Below, piece after piece: positions 1-9,061 of a stretch of 64,000 bases of DNA. Under the pieces are notes generated by a model. The model was not told the DNA's origin. It searched no databases and worked only from the letters and a program-made list of their open reading frames with translations. Positions within the stretch are counted from its first letter, which is position 1; each line of letters opens with the position of its first letter. Origin of the DNA: Shewanella metallivivens (lineage in GTDB: Bacteria; Pseudomonadota; Gammaproteobacteria; Enterobacterales; Shewanellaceae); assembly GCF_028750675.1 (NCBI RefSeq), contig NZ_JAQQPZ010000002.1:497800-561799 (forward strand), in the 5' to 3' direction. The translations under genes and the position numbers were made by a program.

Positions 1-443
1 TCTTCTAGCGGCGTGGCGAGATAAGCAGCAAAAATAGGACCATATTTTTCGTCAGCTTGCGCGACTTCGCGGTCATATTGTGACAAACGATTTTCTGCCT
101 TGGCTGCTTCAAGTGCTGCAGCTGAGTCAGCTTTAAGACCTTGTTCAGTACCAATGCTTTGGTTAGAACTTGTCCAACCAAACAAACCTTTGTAGTTACC
201 AAGGCCTGGGTATAGAGCTAAATAGATCACACCGAACACGATAGTAAGGTAGAACATATAAGCCCACCACTTTGGTAGTGGGTTGTTTAGTTCTTCAATT
301 CCATCAAACTCGTGGCCCATTGATTTACCTTCTTCAACACCGGTGTAGTTTTTATTCACCACTTTTAGAAGGATAAAACAACCAACAATGACCACAATAG
401 TCAGTACAGAAATCCAAATGCTCCAGAAGTTACTCATAATCAT
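1..443 (-). CDS. ccoP: cbb3 cytochrome c oxidase diheme subunit CcoP, N-terminal part only
   Basis: This is the start of the CcoP subunit, which passes electrons from soluble cytochrome c to the CcoN/CcoO core of the high-affinity oxidase in the inner membrane. The visible part has the N-terminal membrane segment (WISVLTIVVIVGCFILL), the family stretch ELNNPLPKWWAYMFYLTIVF with a second membrane helix, and the start of the periplasmic linker. Both heme CxxCH motifs would lie beyond the left edge. The ATG at 443 overlaps the ccoQ stop as TAATG and has AGGAG about 8 nt upstream; a second ATG at 437 is also possible. It is the last gene of a ccoN-O-Q-P operon. Confidence 0.95.
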   Translation of the reverse strand, partial: MIMSNFWSIWISVLTIVVIVGCFILLKVVNKNYTGVEEGKSMGHEFDGIEELNNPLPKWWAYMFYLTIVFGVIYLALYPGLGNYKGLFGWTSSNQSIGTEQGLKADSAAALEAAKAENRLSQYDREVAQADEKYGPIFAAYLATPLE

Positions 444-619
444 TACTTCTGCTCTCCTGAGTCTTTAGACATTTTTGCCAGTTCATCATCTGAAAATACT
501 AAGTTAGCCGCTTCGTCAAATTTAGACTTGCTGTGCTTACTGTATGCCCAGTAAAAAATGCCGACAAAAGTCACCATTACAATAATGGTTAAAATGCCTT
601 GAAAAGTACCGTAATCCAT
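443..619 (-). CDS. ccoQ: cbb3 oxidase small subunit CcoQ
   Basis: A 58-residue protein with one N-terminal membrane helix (GILTIIVMVTFVGIFYWAYS) and a charged, acidic C-terminal tail, the usual size and plan of CcoQ (FixQ). CcoQ stabilises the assembled cbb3 complex rather than carrying redox centres. It sits between ccoO and ccoP, which is the standard order, and its stop codon overlaps the ccoP start by one base, so the two are probably translationally coupled. The ATG at 619 has a GGAGG-type ribosome site just upstream. Confidence 0.93.
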   Translation of the reverse strand: MDYGTFQGILTIIVMVTFVGIFYWAYSKHSKSKFDEAANLVFSDDELAKMSKDSGEQK

Positions 620-628
620 TATTGCCTC

Positions 629-1255
629 CTACTTGAGTGCGTGACCCAAAGATTGCAAATACGCGATTAGTGCTTGTAATTCAGTTTTGCCTTCAACCGC
701 TTTTTGAGCGCCAGCAATTTCTTCGTCGGTGTAAAGATCACCACCTTTATAACCGCCTTTGTGCAGGTTACGTAGGATAGACATCTTCTCACCAGTTAAA
801 TTGCCGTCTAGCGTGTTTTCAGCTAACCAAGGGAAAGCAGGCATGTTTGATTGTGGTACCACATCACGTGGATTGATTAAATGCACTTCATGCCATTTAT
901 CGCTGTAGCGACCACCCACACGAGCAAGATCGGGGCCCGTACGCTTAGAACCCCATTGGAAAGGGTGGTCCCAAACTGATTCACCGGCAACAGAGTAATG
1001 ACCATAACGTTCAGTTTCTGCACGTAATGGACGGATCATCTGGCTGTGACAGTTATAACAACCTTCACGCACATAGATATCACGACCTTCAATCTGCAGC
1101 GCAGTGTAAGGTATTAACCCTTCAACGGCTTGAGTGGTGTCTTTTTGGAAAATCAGCGGCGTAATTTGCACCAAACCACCAAAGCTAATGGCAATCACAG
1201 TGAAAATAGCAAGCAGACCCACATTCTTTTCAATTAATTCATGATTAAATTTCAT
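629..1255 (-). CDS. ccoO: cbb3 cytochrome c oxidase monoheme subunit CcoO
   Basis: CcoO is the membrane-anchored monoheme cytochrome c of cbb3 oxidase; it relays electrons from CcoP to CcoN. The 208-residue protein has an N-terminal anchor helix (about residues 13-35), one heme-binding motif in [14 protein letters not shown], and the family sequence [19 protein letters not shown] Met in SNMPAFPW is a plausible distal heme ligand. Length is normal for the family. It lies 12 bp downstream of ccoN and 9 bp upstream of ccoQ in one operon. Confidence 0.97.
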   Translation of the reverse strand: MKFNHELIEKNVGLLAIFTVIAISFGGLVQITPLIFQKDTTQAVEGLIPYTALQIEGRDIYVREGCYNCHSQMIRPLRAETERYGHYSVAGESVWDHPFQWGSKRTGPDLARVGGRYSDKWHEVHLINPRDVVPQSNMPAFPWLAENTLDGNLTGEKMSILRNLHKGGYKGGDLYTDEEIAGAQKAVEGKTELQALIAYLQSLGHALK

Positions 1256-1267
1256 CGAATCTGCTCC

Positions 1268-2695
1268 TTAAGCTTCTGCTAACGCTGGTAATGATTCTTT
1301 AGGTGCTTTAACAGTGCGTAGCACGTTATAAGCCATAATCAACATACCGGTTAAGAAGAAACAACCACCAAGAAAGCGCACAAAGTAGAATGGGTATGAA
1401 GCTTCTAAACTCTCAACAAAACTGTACGTTAACGTACCGTCAGAGTTTACTGCACGCCACATAAGACCTTGCATAACACCAGAAATCCACATACTAACGA
1501 TGTATAAAACAGTACCGATAGTAGCCAACCAGAAGTGGACATTCACTAGCGAAGTGCTATACATACGACCATGGCCAAATAACACAGGCACTAGGTGATA
1601 TAGCGAACCAATTGACACCATTGCAACCCAGCCTAGCGCGCCAGAGTGAACGTGACCAACGGTCCAGTCAGTGTAATGAGATAACGCATTTACCGTTTTG
1701 ATTGCCATCATTGGGCCTTCGAAGGTAGACATACCATAGAAAGACAATGAAACAACTAAGAAACGCAATACTGGGTCTGTACGTAGCTTATGCCAAGCAC
1801 CAGATAAAGTCATAATACCGTTAATCATACCGCCCCAAGATGGCGCGAATAAGATTAATGACATCACCATGCCTAAAGACTGAGTCCAGTCAGGTAGGGC
1901 AGTGTAATGTAAGTGGTGAGGACCAGCCCAAATATATAACGCAATCAATGCCCAAAAGTGAACAATCGATAAACGATAAGAATAAACAGGACGTCCAGCT
2001 TGCTTAGGTACGAAGTAATACATCATCCCTAAGAAACCAGCAGTCAGTAAGAAGCCTACAGCATTATGACCGTACCACCACTGTACCATTGCATCGACCG
2101 CACCAGAGTACAGCGAGTAAGACTTAAACAGACTTACAGGTACTGCCATTGAGTTAACAATGTGCAATACAGCTACAGTGATAATAAAGGCACCAAAGAA
2201 CCAGTTTGCCACATAAATATGTGACGTAGTTCGTTTAGCGATTGTGCCAAAGAAAACGATTGCATAGCTGACCCAAATTACCGCAATCGCGATATCAATT
2301 GGCCACTCTAATTCTGCGTACTCTTTACCTTGGGTGTATCCCATTGGTAAAGTGATTGCAGCGGCAATAATAACGGCCTGCCAACCCCAAAACGTAAATG
2401 CGGCTAATTTAGGCGCAAATAGACGGATTTGACAAGTGCGTTGCACAACATAGTAGGATGTAGCGAAAAGGGCTGATGTTCCGAACGCGAAAATCACCGC
2501 ATTGGTATGTAAAGGTCGTAAACGACTAAACGTTAACCAAGGTGTTTCAAAGTTCAGTTGTGGCCAGATTAACTGAGCCGCAATCAATACACCGACTGCC
2601 ATACCAACGATTCCCCACAAAACTGTGGTGAGTGCGAATTGGCGAACAATAGTGTAGTTGTAATCAGCGCCTGTAGACTGGGAATGGTTCATCAT
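1268..2695 (-). CDS. ccoN: cbb3 cytochrome c oxidase catalytic subunit CcoN
   Basis: CcoN is the heme-copper catalytic subunit that reduces oxygen and pumps protons at low oxygen tension. The 475-residue protein has about 12 hydrophobic segments and the family's histidine ligands, including [21 protein letters not shown], the [11 protein letters not shown] segment and [14 protein letters not shown]. Start ATGs occur at 2695 and 2692; GGAAG upstream is better spaced for the second. First gene of ccoNOQP. The upstream region holds CRP/FNR-type palindromes, in line with low-oxygen control of this operon in related bacteria. Confidence 0.97.
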   Translation of the reverse strand: MMNHSQSTGADYNYTIVRQFALTTVLWGIVGMAVGVLIAAQLIWPQLNFETPWLTFSRLRPLHTNAVIFAFGTSALFATSYYVVQRTCQIRLFAPKLAAFTFWGWQAVIIAAAITLPMGYTQGKEYAELEWPIDIAIAVIWVSYAIVFFGTIAKRTTSHIYVANWFFGAFIITVAVLHIVNSMAVPVSLFKSYSLYSGAVDAMVQWWYGHNAVGFLLTAGFLGMMYYFVPKQAGRPVYSYRLSIVHFWALIALYIWAGPHHLHYTALPDWTQSLGMVMSLILFAPSWGGMINGIMTLSGAWHKLRTDPVLRFLVVSLSFYGMSTFEGPMMAIKTVNALSHYTDWTVGHVHSGALGWVAMVSIGSLYHLVPVLFGHGRMYSTSLVNVHFWLATIGTVLYIVSMWISGVMQGLMWRAVNSDGTLTYSFVESLEASYPFYFVRFLGGCFFLTGMLIMAYNVLRTVKAPKESLPALAEA

Positions 2696-2862
2696 AATGC
2701 TTCCACGGCTTATTACTTTTACTTTTAATATTTAGTAAAGCGAGCTTTACCAGTTAAGTTGACAAATGGTTACAAAACGAACCGCTATGGTTATTTTTAC
2801 AACAGTTTGTCAAGGTGTTACCTCGTTTTTGTTGTCTCTATCACGAGGCGATGTAATGATAC

Positions 2863-2876
2863 TTGAGCTGAGTCAA
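2863..2876. promoter_or_regulatory. Weak second FNR/CRP-type palindrome
   Basis: TTGAGCTGAGTCAA keeps the FNR half-sites TTGA and TCAA with six bases between. It lies about 170 bp before ccoN and is better placed than the perfect box for a ccoN promoter. This is a motif match only; no promoter was verified. Confidence 0.35.
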
Positions 2877-2904
2877 AAAAGATACTTCGCAACTTGACTC
2901 AAAT

Positions 2905-2918
2905 TTGATCTAGATCAA
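2905..2918. promoter_or_regulatory. FNR/EtrA-type binding site
   Basis: TTGATCTAGATCAA matches the FNR consensus TTGAT-N4-ATCAA exactly and is a perfect palindrome. It sits between divergent ccoN and the lipoprotein gene at 2965. Its centre is about 53 bp before that gene's GTG, so a class II position (-41.5) would place the lipoprotein transcript start near 2953. For ccoN it is about 215 bp upstream of the start codon. Confidence 0.75.
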
Positions 2919-2964
2919 TATCTGCCAGTTAAAATGTTCAATTTATCACTAAAGGTTAATCACA

Positions 2965-3417
2965 GTGCCTAAAATAAACAAAATAGTTTCAGTTGTATTT
3001 TTCTTAATGTTTTTAATAGCATGTGATAATAAAAAAATAAATCAACATTCTGAATTTCCATTTGACACAACACTGTGTCAATTTTCAGCAGGTGAATGTT
3101 ATAAAAAAGTTGCTGATTTAACTGTCGGTTTGATGATCGATCCAGTGCACACTCCAAGTGAAAAACCACTTAATCTTACGCTCAAATTTAATCAAGCGAT
3201 CACTAATATTTCAATAAGAATAGAAGGGCGCGATATGTTTATGGGAGTAATACCTGTGACATTATCTGCAATAGAAAACAATCAAGCACACGGCACACTT
3301 ATATTTGGCTCTTGCAGCAGTGGTTACATGGTATGGCGTGTGTTTGTCAGTTTTGACTACCAAGGGCAGCGACGTACACTTATCTATGACTTTTTAGCAG
3401 ATAATCCACAGAGTTAA
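2965..3417 (+). CDS. Small predicted lipoprotein, function unknown
   Basis: A 150-residue protein with a lipoprotein signal peptide: basic start, hydrophobic core and the lipobox LIAC, followed by Asp, so lipidation at Cys20 is likely. The mature part has three further cysteines (CQFSAGEC and GSCSSG) and ends in a beta-rich segment (YMVWRVFVSFDYQGQRR). I do not recognise a family. The start is GTG at 2965 with AAAGG about 10 nt upstream. It is divergent from ccoN and has an FNR-type box at class II distance, so low-oxygen control and a role linked to the oxidase, for example in assembly or copper handling, are possible but unproven. Confidence 0.75.
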   Translation: MPKINKIVSVVFFLMFLIACDNKKINQHSEFPFDTTLCQFSAGECYKKVADLTVGLMIDPVHTPSEKPLNLTLKFNQAITNISIRIEGRDMFMGVIPVTLSAIENNQAHGTLIFGSCSSGYMVWRVFVSFDYQGQRRTLIYDFLADNPQS

Positions 3418-3738
3418 CATGTTCATAATAATGCATATATAAAGTAGTAGGGCACAAGACGATATGTCATTAAAACGACTACACATTATTTGATGGCAAT
3501 AATTTTGAATAATAGCGGTTATATTATCGTCAATCACATGGCCTAATACACAACCTTATATACAGCATTTTTTAATTGCCTTAGCTTAGCGTTAAACCAG
3601 GTGCATCTATTGTTACAATATCTTCAGCTAGGTGAGTGGTTTAAGTCACAAAAACAAGCACGGCATAACAATCTAATTGATAATCATTCTCAACAATGTA
3701 TTATGAGATATAAGATACAATTTGAATGAGAAGGCGAT
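3418..3738. other. Intergenic stretch before Fur-boxed gene
   Basis: About 320 bp with no convincing gene. The only clear element is the Fur-like site near its right end. No strong terminator was seen after the lipoprotein gene. Confidence 0.5.
3675..3693. promoter_or_regulatory. Fur-box-like operator
   Basis: AATTGATAATCATTCTCAA contains GATAATCATT, identical to the core of the 19-bp Fur consensus; by hand alignment 14 of 19 positions match. It ends about 45 bp before the ATG of the Cys-rich small protein, where it could cover a promoter, so iron repression is predicted. Not tested. Confidence 0.6.
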
Positions 3739-3990
3739 ATGTCTAGAGTCAATGTAACAATCGACACTGCCAAACTGGCTCAATTAATAAAAGCAGGTCA
3801 TTTGTGTGCTGCTGATTTACAGTGTTTAGACAGAGACAGCAAACAAACCTTGTGGCAATTATGCTTATGGAGTTGCCAGCACAGAGTGGGATGTCAAAAT
3901 AGCCAATGTCAGCAATCATGTAGTAAAAACAGCAATCAACCAAACTCAACCAAAATGCCGATTACAATAATAGACTATCTAGAGTCATAA
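3739..3990 (+). CDS. Small cysteine-rich protein, probably iron-regulated
   Basis: An 83-residue protein. The N-terminal half is a short conserved-looking segment (NVTIDTAKLAQLIKAGHLCA). The middle is rich in cysteines: seven Cys between about residues 23 and 61 (HLCA, LQCL, QLCLWSCQHRVGCQ, SQCQQSC). The tail is Asn/Ser/Gln-rich and low in complexity. There is no signal peptide, so it is probably cytoplasmic. An AAGG ribosome site precedes the ATG. The Fur-like box upstream suggests expression under iron limitation; the cysteines suggest metal or Fe-S binding. I do not recognise a named family. Confidence 0.7.
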   Translation: MSRVNVTIDTAKLAQLIKAGHLCAADLQCLDRDSKQTLWQLCLWSCQHRVGCQNSQCQQSCSKNSNQPNSTKMPITIIDYLES

Positions 3991-4004
3991 ATGTCGAATC
4001 AATT

Positions 4005-4032
4005 AATGCCGATAAATAACGTTATCGGCATT
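4005..4032. repeat. Perfect inverted repeat, possible terminator
   Basis: An 11-bp perfect stem (AATGCCGATAA with TTATCGGCATT) encloses a 6-base loop. It lies between the Cys-rich gene and the recombinase gene. A second small hairpin (AGCG/CGCT) follows. There is no clear T run, so it may be a weak terminator or a protein-binding site. Confidence 0.5.
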
Positions 4033-4092
4033 AGCGATAAAACGCTATAATAGCTATTAAAACAATAACCTAATCTCTACTATGTATTCACT

Positions 4093-5391
4093 ATGACAAC
4101 TGAGCTATTGCCTCCAGTATTACCACTTTTTGACGCTGCAGATTTTATATTGCAAGGTAATCCCACTATAAATCAGTATTTAACGCGTATTTCTATCAAT
4201 AAAGTGACAGATGCAGGCCTAATTATTGAACACTGTGCAGACTGGTTATTTGAGCAGAAGCAATCAGAAAACAACTACAAAGCATACCGAAGCGAACTCA
4301 CCACGTTTTTACATTGGTGCTTTGACGTAGTCGCTCTATCGCCAATAGCCGTTACACGTAAAGACATCGCTAAATACATTGATTACTGCCAGTCGCCACC
4401 AAACCATTTGATTGGGTACTTTAATGTTGCACAATTTAAACTCGACAAAGCGAGTGGAGAACGGCAACCAAATCCCCAATGGCGGCCGTTTATTGGTAAA
4501 AAACAGTTCGGTAAATGTCTGCCATATCAATTAAGTGATAATGCACTTAAAACCAAAATAGCCGTTTTATCATCATTTTACGGGTACTTAATTAGTGAAG
4601 AATACACAGAGCGCAACCCAGCACAGCTTTGGTTAAAGCACAGTAGATTTGCCATTAAACGTAAATTCACCCTAGAGGAAGACTGTAATCACCATGCATT
4701 TACCGAGTTACAATGGTCTTATGTTGTCAGTACCGTAAAGCATTTATCGCAAACACAACCAGAGCAACATCAGCGCAGTTTATTTTTAATTACACTGTTA
4801 TATAGCTGCTATTTACGCATATCTGAAATCAGTGCGCGTGCAGGCTATGCACCCATAATGAGTCAGTTTCGGCAAGATCCACATTCCAGAGTGTGGTATT
4901 TTCATGTGCCATATTCTAAAAGTGGCAAAGCACGTAACATTGCCATATCCAAAGTATTATTAAGCAGCTTAATCGAATACCGACGATACCTGGGTTTAAG
5001 TGATTTACCAGACATCAACGATCAACACCCAATATTTGTTCGCCATAAAGCCGCTGCACATGGCCGAGAATCCGGAGTGATTAACGCCAATCTAGGCATA
5101 AGACAGATCCGAGATGAAATCGATAAATTAATTAATCTTGCTGCAGACAATGCTGCCAAAGATGGATTTGAACACGACAGTCGTTTAATGAGACAACTCA
5201 GTGCGCATAATATTCGTCACACAGGGATCACGCACGACATTAATATCAACCGCCGGCCGTTATCACACGTTCAGGCCGATGCAGGCCATGAAAGTATCGA
5301 CACCACATCTCAGTATTTGCACACCACACAAACAGAACGCCACCAAAGTGCGGCAAATAAACCTTTAAATCATCTTGCTGAGATTGAATAA
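4093..5391 (+). CDS. Tyrosine site-specific recombinase (integrase family)
   Basis: A 432-residue recombinase that would cut and rejoin DNA through a 3'-phosphotyrosine. The full catalytic set is visible: Arg242 (CYLRISEIS), a beta-hairpin Lys near 276 (SKSGKARN), His372 and Arg375 (AHNIRHTG), His399 (DAGHES) and the nucleophile Tyr408 (SQYLHT). The N-terminal half (about 1-190) is a core-binding domain with an insertion around 100-140. It is followed by about 600 bp without genes and then the defence island, so it could have mobilised that island. It could equally be a resident stand-alone recombinase; I found no att repeats or neighbouring tRNA. Confidence 0.88.
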   Translation: MTTELLPPVLPLFDAADFILQGNPTINQYLTRISINKVTDAGLIIEHCADWLFEQKQSENNYKAYRSELTTFLHWCFDVVALSPIAVTRKDIAKYIDYCQSPPNHLIGYFNVAQFKLDKASGERQPNPQWRPFIGKKQFGKCLPYQLSDNALKTKIAVLSSFYGYLISEEYTERNPAQLWLKHSRFAIKRKFTLEEDCNHHAFTELQWSYVVSTVKHLSQTQPEQHQRSLFLITLLYSCYLRISEISARAGYAPIMSQFRQDPHSRVWYFHVPYSKSGKARNIAISKVLLSSLIEYRRYLGLSDLPDINDQHPIFVRHKAAAHGRESGVINANLGIRQIRDEIDKLINLAADNAAKDGFEHDSRLMRQLSAHNIRHTGITHDININRRPLSHVQADAGHESIDTTSQYLHTTQTERHQSAANKPLNHLAEIE

Positions 5392-5990
5392 TTGGCTGGT
5401 ATGAGTGGTAAAAAAGAAAAGCATGCAATGTAAGCACGATTTTAAACGGTAATTTAGGCATAAAAATGCCATCCATAAACCATGGGACGACATAAATACA
5501 GCCACTATGACGGTAAGGTATAAACCGCATATACCTGTAAATTTAACATAAACCCAAATATGCGCACAATGTATATTATGTTAAATAGAGTTTATATGTT
5601 TTTGTAATCATCCCTTGTTGTGTGGCTTCTCAAACCAAATGAGTTTTGTCTCACTTCGTGGATCTGGCCTTTTAGTATTTAGAATCATATGGTTATTTTG
5701 GTATTAACGATTTGTTTGCCCTGTTACGGTGCAACAATCTAATCAGAGCGCTTTTTGATGCAAGTTTTTACCACCTGACTTTTTCAAATCCTGCGGTATG
5801 TTTTTGGTTTGATTGTCAGTGTGTTTTAGTAAGCGTTACTTTGGTTCTGTGATTAGTCATAACTGTTTATTTGAAATGGTCATGTTGAAATTGTTCAAAA
5901 CTCTTGTAGTTCCCAAAGACAGAATCCATAGATTTAAGTTTTCGGTACTGTCACTCCGAACCCCAGCGACATTATTTTCAACAATATGAT
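5392..5990. other. Gene-poor spacer between recombinase and mcrC
   Basis: Roughly 600 bp with no ORF I would support on either strand; short frames here have no recognisable product. Its position between an integrase and a restriction island makes it a place to look for an attachment site, but I could not find a direct repeat by eye. Confidence 0.4.
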
Positions 5991-7295
5991 TCATACAACT
6001 ACACTCAACGGCTCTTTAAGACTCACTAATAGACACTCATCAGTTTCAAGATCATAAGGCACCACAATCAACTTTAACCCTGGTTTAAAGTCGAAGTTTG
6101 CCAGAGGTTCAATAAAGCCAATATACTTAGGATAAATCAAGTACAGATCACCCTGGCCTCTAAGGTACTTTTCACCATAAGCAAATAACTGGTACAAATC
6201 TGACTGACTCAAGTTGTACTTATGCTTTGTAGTATTAAGTGAAGCATCAAGAAGCTTCCACTTGGTATCCATCACAGTAACCACTTTTGATTTATCATAA
6301 ACCACAATGTCAGGTTTTAGCCTAAACCAATCATTGCCGTTATGGTGGGTTAAGCAATGGCTAGACACCTGCTCTCTTAACTTTAAATGTGTAGGTAACT
6401 GACGCTTTAGCTGCTTGGCAACATAACGCTCAAATAGCTGTTCCATCGGAAATAAGAAAGATAACCCATCATGATTGCCGACCATTGCTACAGGTGATTG
6501 ATAACTCAAAATCAGTTCACACCATGGCTTTAAAGGCCGGTAATGAGCAAGTCCTCTATCATCCTTCCACTGTCTAAAATCTAAAGCATAATTCGTAGAC
6601 AAATTTATATCATTAAATACAAACAGTAATTCGCGAGCTAACCGTTGATTTGCACTCGACTTAGACCAATTAAGTACTTGCTTCAATGAAGAGTGCAGTA
6701 AACGGTTTTCAGCCCGATTAGCATTATAGATATCATAAGCAACATGAAAATGATGTTGCTTACCAGGACGTTGCCTGAGTTGTTTAGCAACTTGCAACTG
6801 CCCTTTTAGGTAAGGCGATTCACGTTCAATTCGCTGATACTCATTTCTAATACCTTGCCGTACAAGCTTTGAAACGGCTTTTAAAAAATGCGTAATCAGT
6901 AGCTCATAAAGCGGTTGCTTCAAAAGCTGCAATTGAGATTGTTGAAACTCTTCTAACTTTAACGTTTCAACGCTGGCTAACATCTTTAGCAAGATTTTAC
7001 GGGCTGATACAGGGTCACAAGTATCAGTTGACGTTTTAGGTAAAATCTCGATTCGTGTTTTACAAGGTGTTTCTAACACACCAACAAAGTTAATGACCTG
7101 AAGTGCAATAGATTTACCGTATCGCTTAGCTTTAACCAATTCACGTTGACTATCGCCATTACTGACACCATTAGCCAATAACCACTCAAACGCTGATTTA
7201 GGGATTGAGTGGCAATCTATGCTGTGGTTATTACCGCCATTAGTTAATAAGGCAAACTCTCTAACAGTGACATTATTAACCTTGTTGCGCATCAT
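5991..7295 (-). CDS. mcrC: McrC-type nuclease subunit of McrBC restriction system
   Basis: McrC is the endonuclease partner of the McrB GTPase; together they cut modified DNA. The 434-residue protein has an N-terminal beta-rich part (about 1-90, with GVLETPCKTRIEILPK), a helical middle, and a C-terminal PD-(D/E)xK-like nuclease core: LKPDIVV for the Asp, then VVTVMDTKWKLLD for the acidic-x-Lys pair. Length is normal for the longer members (PF10117). It overlaps mcrB by 20 bp and is the last gene of the island's minus-strand run. Tandem ATGs at 7295/7292 leave the exact start slightly open. Confidence 0.88.
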   Translation of the reverse strand: MMRNKVNNVTVREFALLTNGGNNHSIDCHSIPKSAFEWLLANGVSNGDSQRELVKAKRYGKSIALQVINFVGVLETPCKTRIEILPKTSTDTCDPVSARKILLKMLASVETLKLEEFQQSQLQLLKQPLYELLITHFLKAVSKLVRQGIRNEYQRIERESPYLKGQLQVAKQLRQRPGKQHHFHVAYDIYNANRAENRLLHSSLKQVLNWSKSSANQRLARELLFVFNDINLSTNYALDFRQWKDDRGLAHYRPLKPWCELILSYQSPVAMVGNHDGLSFLFPMEQLFERYVAKQLKRQLPTHLKLREQVSSHCLTHHNGNDWFRLKPDIVVYDKSKVVTVMDTKWKLLDASLNTTKHKYNLSQSDLYQLFAYGEKYLRGQGDLYLIYPKYIGFIEPLANFDFKPGLKLIVVPYDLETDECLLVSLKEPLSVVV

Positions 7296-9012
7296 AAATG
7301 CCTTTATATGCGTCAGGATTACTTAATGCAGCATCATTTCGTTGATAAGGTCTAATGCCGTCTTGTGACCAATCATTTCCCATCAACTGTAATACTGAGC
7401 TATCAGTAAACTTCTCTTCAATAAACTGTAAACTGGCATCGGTTTTTAGGTGGTCACCCAATACCTGCCCTACACGTTCCCAGTCTTCAAAAAAGTATTC
7501 TTCTAATAAAGGAAGAATTTCTAACTCAAAAATACGTGCCAAACGCTCAATGGATGGATCATCTTTTAATGGTAAAAAGAAGCTATGGCCTATGGTATGT
7601 TCACGGTCATACAACAACTCAATACGCTGGTTAATCGTTTTTAGCATCTTCGCTACATCTATACCATCAATAGCAATACCTGAAAGTAAGCCATGTTGTG
7701 GCATCATCTCAACAAATTCAAAGCGACGACGCAGCGCTATATCGACTTGAGCTAGCGATTTATCTGCGGTGTTCATAGTACCGATAATATGCAGATTCGA
7801 AGGTACTGAAAATGACTCTTTCGAATAAGGCAGTTTTACTGATAAAGCTTCAGCGCAACCCGAACGTTTACTAGGCTCGATTAGCGTAATTAACTCACCA
7901 AAGATATTTGAAATATTGCCACGGTTGATTTCATCGATGATAAGGACAAATGGTTGTTGCGTAGTTTCATGGTCAGCAACTTCAGGCACATATTCTTTTA
8001 GTCCAAAGTGTTTCTTCAAGTAGAGTAAAAAACCTTCTACATAGGAGGTGTTGTAGATATCTTGTTTCGATCCTGTTAGATAAAGCTTTCTCACATTCGC
8101 TATTGAGGCGACATATTTAGGGTCTGTGCTTTCAGTTGAGTGTGGGAATATTTTAAAAGTAATGCCACCAACATATTCGATTTCAAACTTCTTTCCACGT
8201 ACAGTTTCCATTTCTATACGGTCGTCAGCTTCTTCATATTTTTCTTGAAGCTGTATAACTGCATCATCAAAAGCATCGACAGATACCACCTGTAAATGGC
8301 TTGAACTTGCTCGTTCACATATCGATTTAAACACACCAGGGTCAACACTATATGACAGTACACCGTTATCGCTATTAGCCTTTAATCCTTCAACAAAATC
8401 TTCATAGCTAAAGCTTTGATGGAAGGTAACAAAACCAATACGATTCTTCGTCACTAGCTCATCAAAACGGGCTTTGATTTTATGGCGGTCATGTTCATAT
8501 TCAGTTAAATAAGCTGGATCAACAATAGCAAGTGCTTGGTTAATGGTATTGTAGGTTTTACCAGTACCAGGGGGTCCATACAAAATTTGGTTTAATGCAG
8601 CCATGTTGCCACCTGCTTTAGTTGATTGTTTGGTCTTGTTCATTTCAGGATGCCCATTGGAAATTCCAATTAAATAAAGTAATTGCTGGATAGCACCTTC
8701 ACTTTCAACATTAAAGGCATAACCATATTGTGACGTGCCATTAAGCTTTGGATACCGACGAAAACTGGTGTTCTTAGTTGGCTGCCAATCAGTCTCTACG
8801 CCTTCTATTGCATCAACCTCGCCTTTCAAATGAATGATACTAGGGTGAAGCACAAGTGGTTGTTTTTTCACTATTAGATCTGGTTTATGCTTAACATAAA
8901 TATACGAATCTTTATAGAGACAGTGCTCATGAGCATAGGAAGGGTGATTATGTTTATCATTAGTCCCTATTAATCTAAGTAATATTTCATGAATTTGTTC
9001 TGAATTTAGCAT
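7276..9012 (-). CDS. mcrB: McrB-type AAA+ GTPase of McrBC restriction system
   Basis: McrB is the GTP-driven AAA+ motor that translocates DNA and activates McrC. The 578-residue protein has an N-terminal domain of about 130 residues, which should recognise target DNA, then Walker A GPPGTGKT (146-153), Walker B VLIIDEINRGN (356-366), sensor GTMNTADKS (411-419) and an Arg-finger region RRRFEF (428-433). MNTADKS is the McrB signature. The long segment between Walker A and B is an insertion relative to compact AAA+ cores. It overlaps mcrC. The N-terminal domain is not one I can name, so the target modification is unknown. Confidence 0.9.
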   Translation of the reverse strand: MLNSEQIHEILLRLIGTNDKHNHPSYAHEHCLYKDSYIYVKHKPDLIVKKQPLVLHPSIIHLKGEVDAIEGVETDWQPTKNTSFRRYPKLNGTSQYGYAFNVESEGAIQQLLYLIGISNGHPEMNKTKQSTKAGGNMAALNQILYGPPGTGKTYNTINQALAIVDPAYLTEYEHDRHKIKARFDELVTKNRIGFVTFHQSFSYEDFVEGLKANSDNGVLSYSVDPGVFKSICERASSSHLQVVSVDAFDDAVIQLQEKYEEADDRIEMETVRGKKFEIEYVGGITFKIFPHSTESTDPKYVASIANVRKLYLTGSKQDIYNTSYVEGFLLYLKKHFGLKEYVPEVADHETTQQPFVLIIDEINRGNISNIFGELITLIEPSKRSGCAEALSVKLPYSKESFSVPSNLHIIGTMNTADKSLAQVDIALRRRFEFVEMMPQHGLLSGIAIDGIDVAKMLKTINQRIELLYDREHTIGHSFFLPLKDDPSIERLARIFELEILPLLEEYFFEDWERVGQVLGDHLKTDASLQFIEEKFTDSSVLQLMGNDWSQDGIRPYQRNDAALSNPDAYKGIYDAQQG

Positions 9013-9061
9013 CTAAATACTCGAAATTTTTTTGTTAATTTATTAATATTTATTACTATAA

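Noticed and set aside
5246-5530. A 94-residue minus-strand frame at the end of the recombinase gene
   Set aside because: It largely overlaps the recombinase 3' end in antisense and has no recognisable product.
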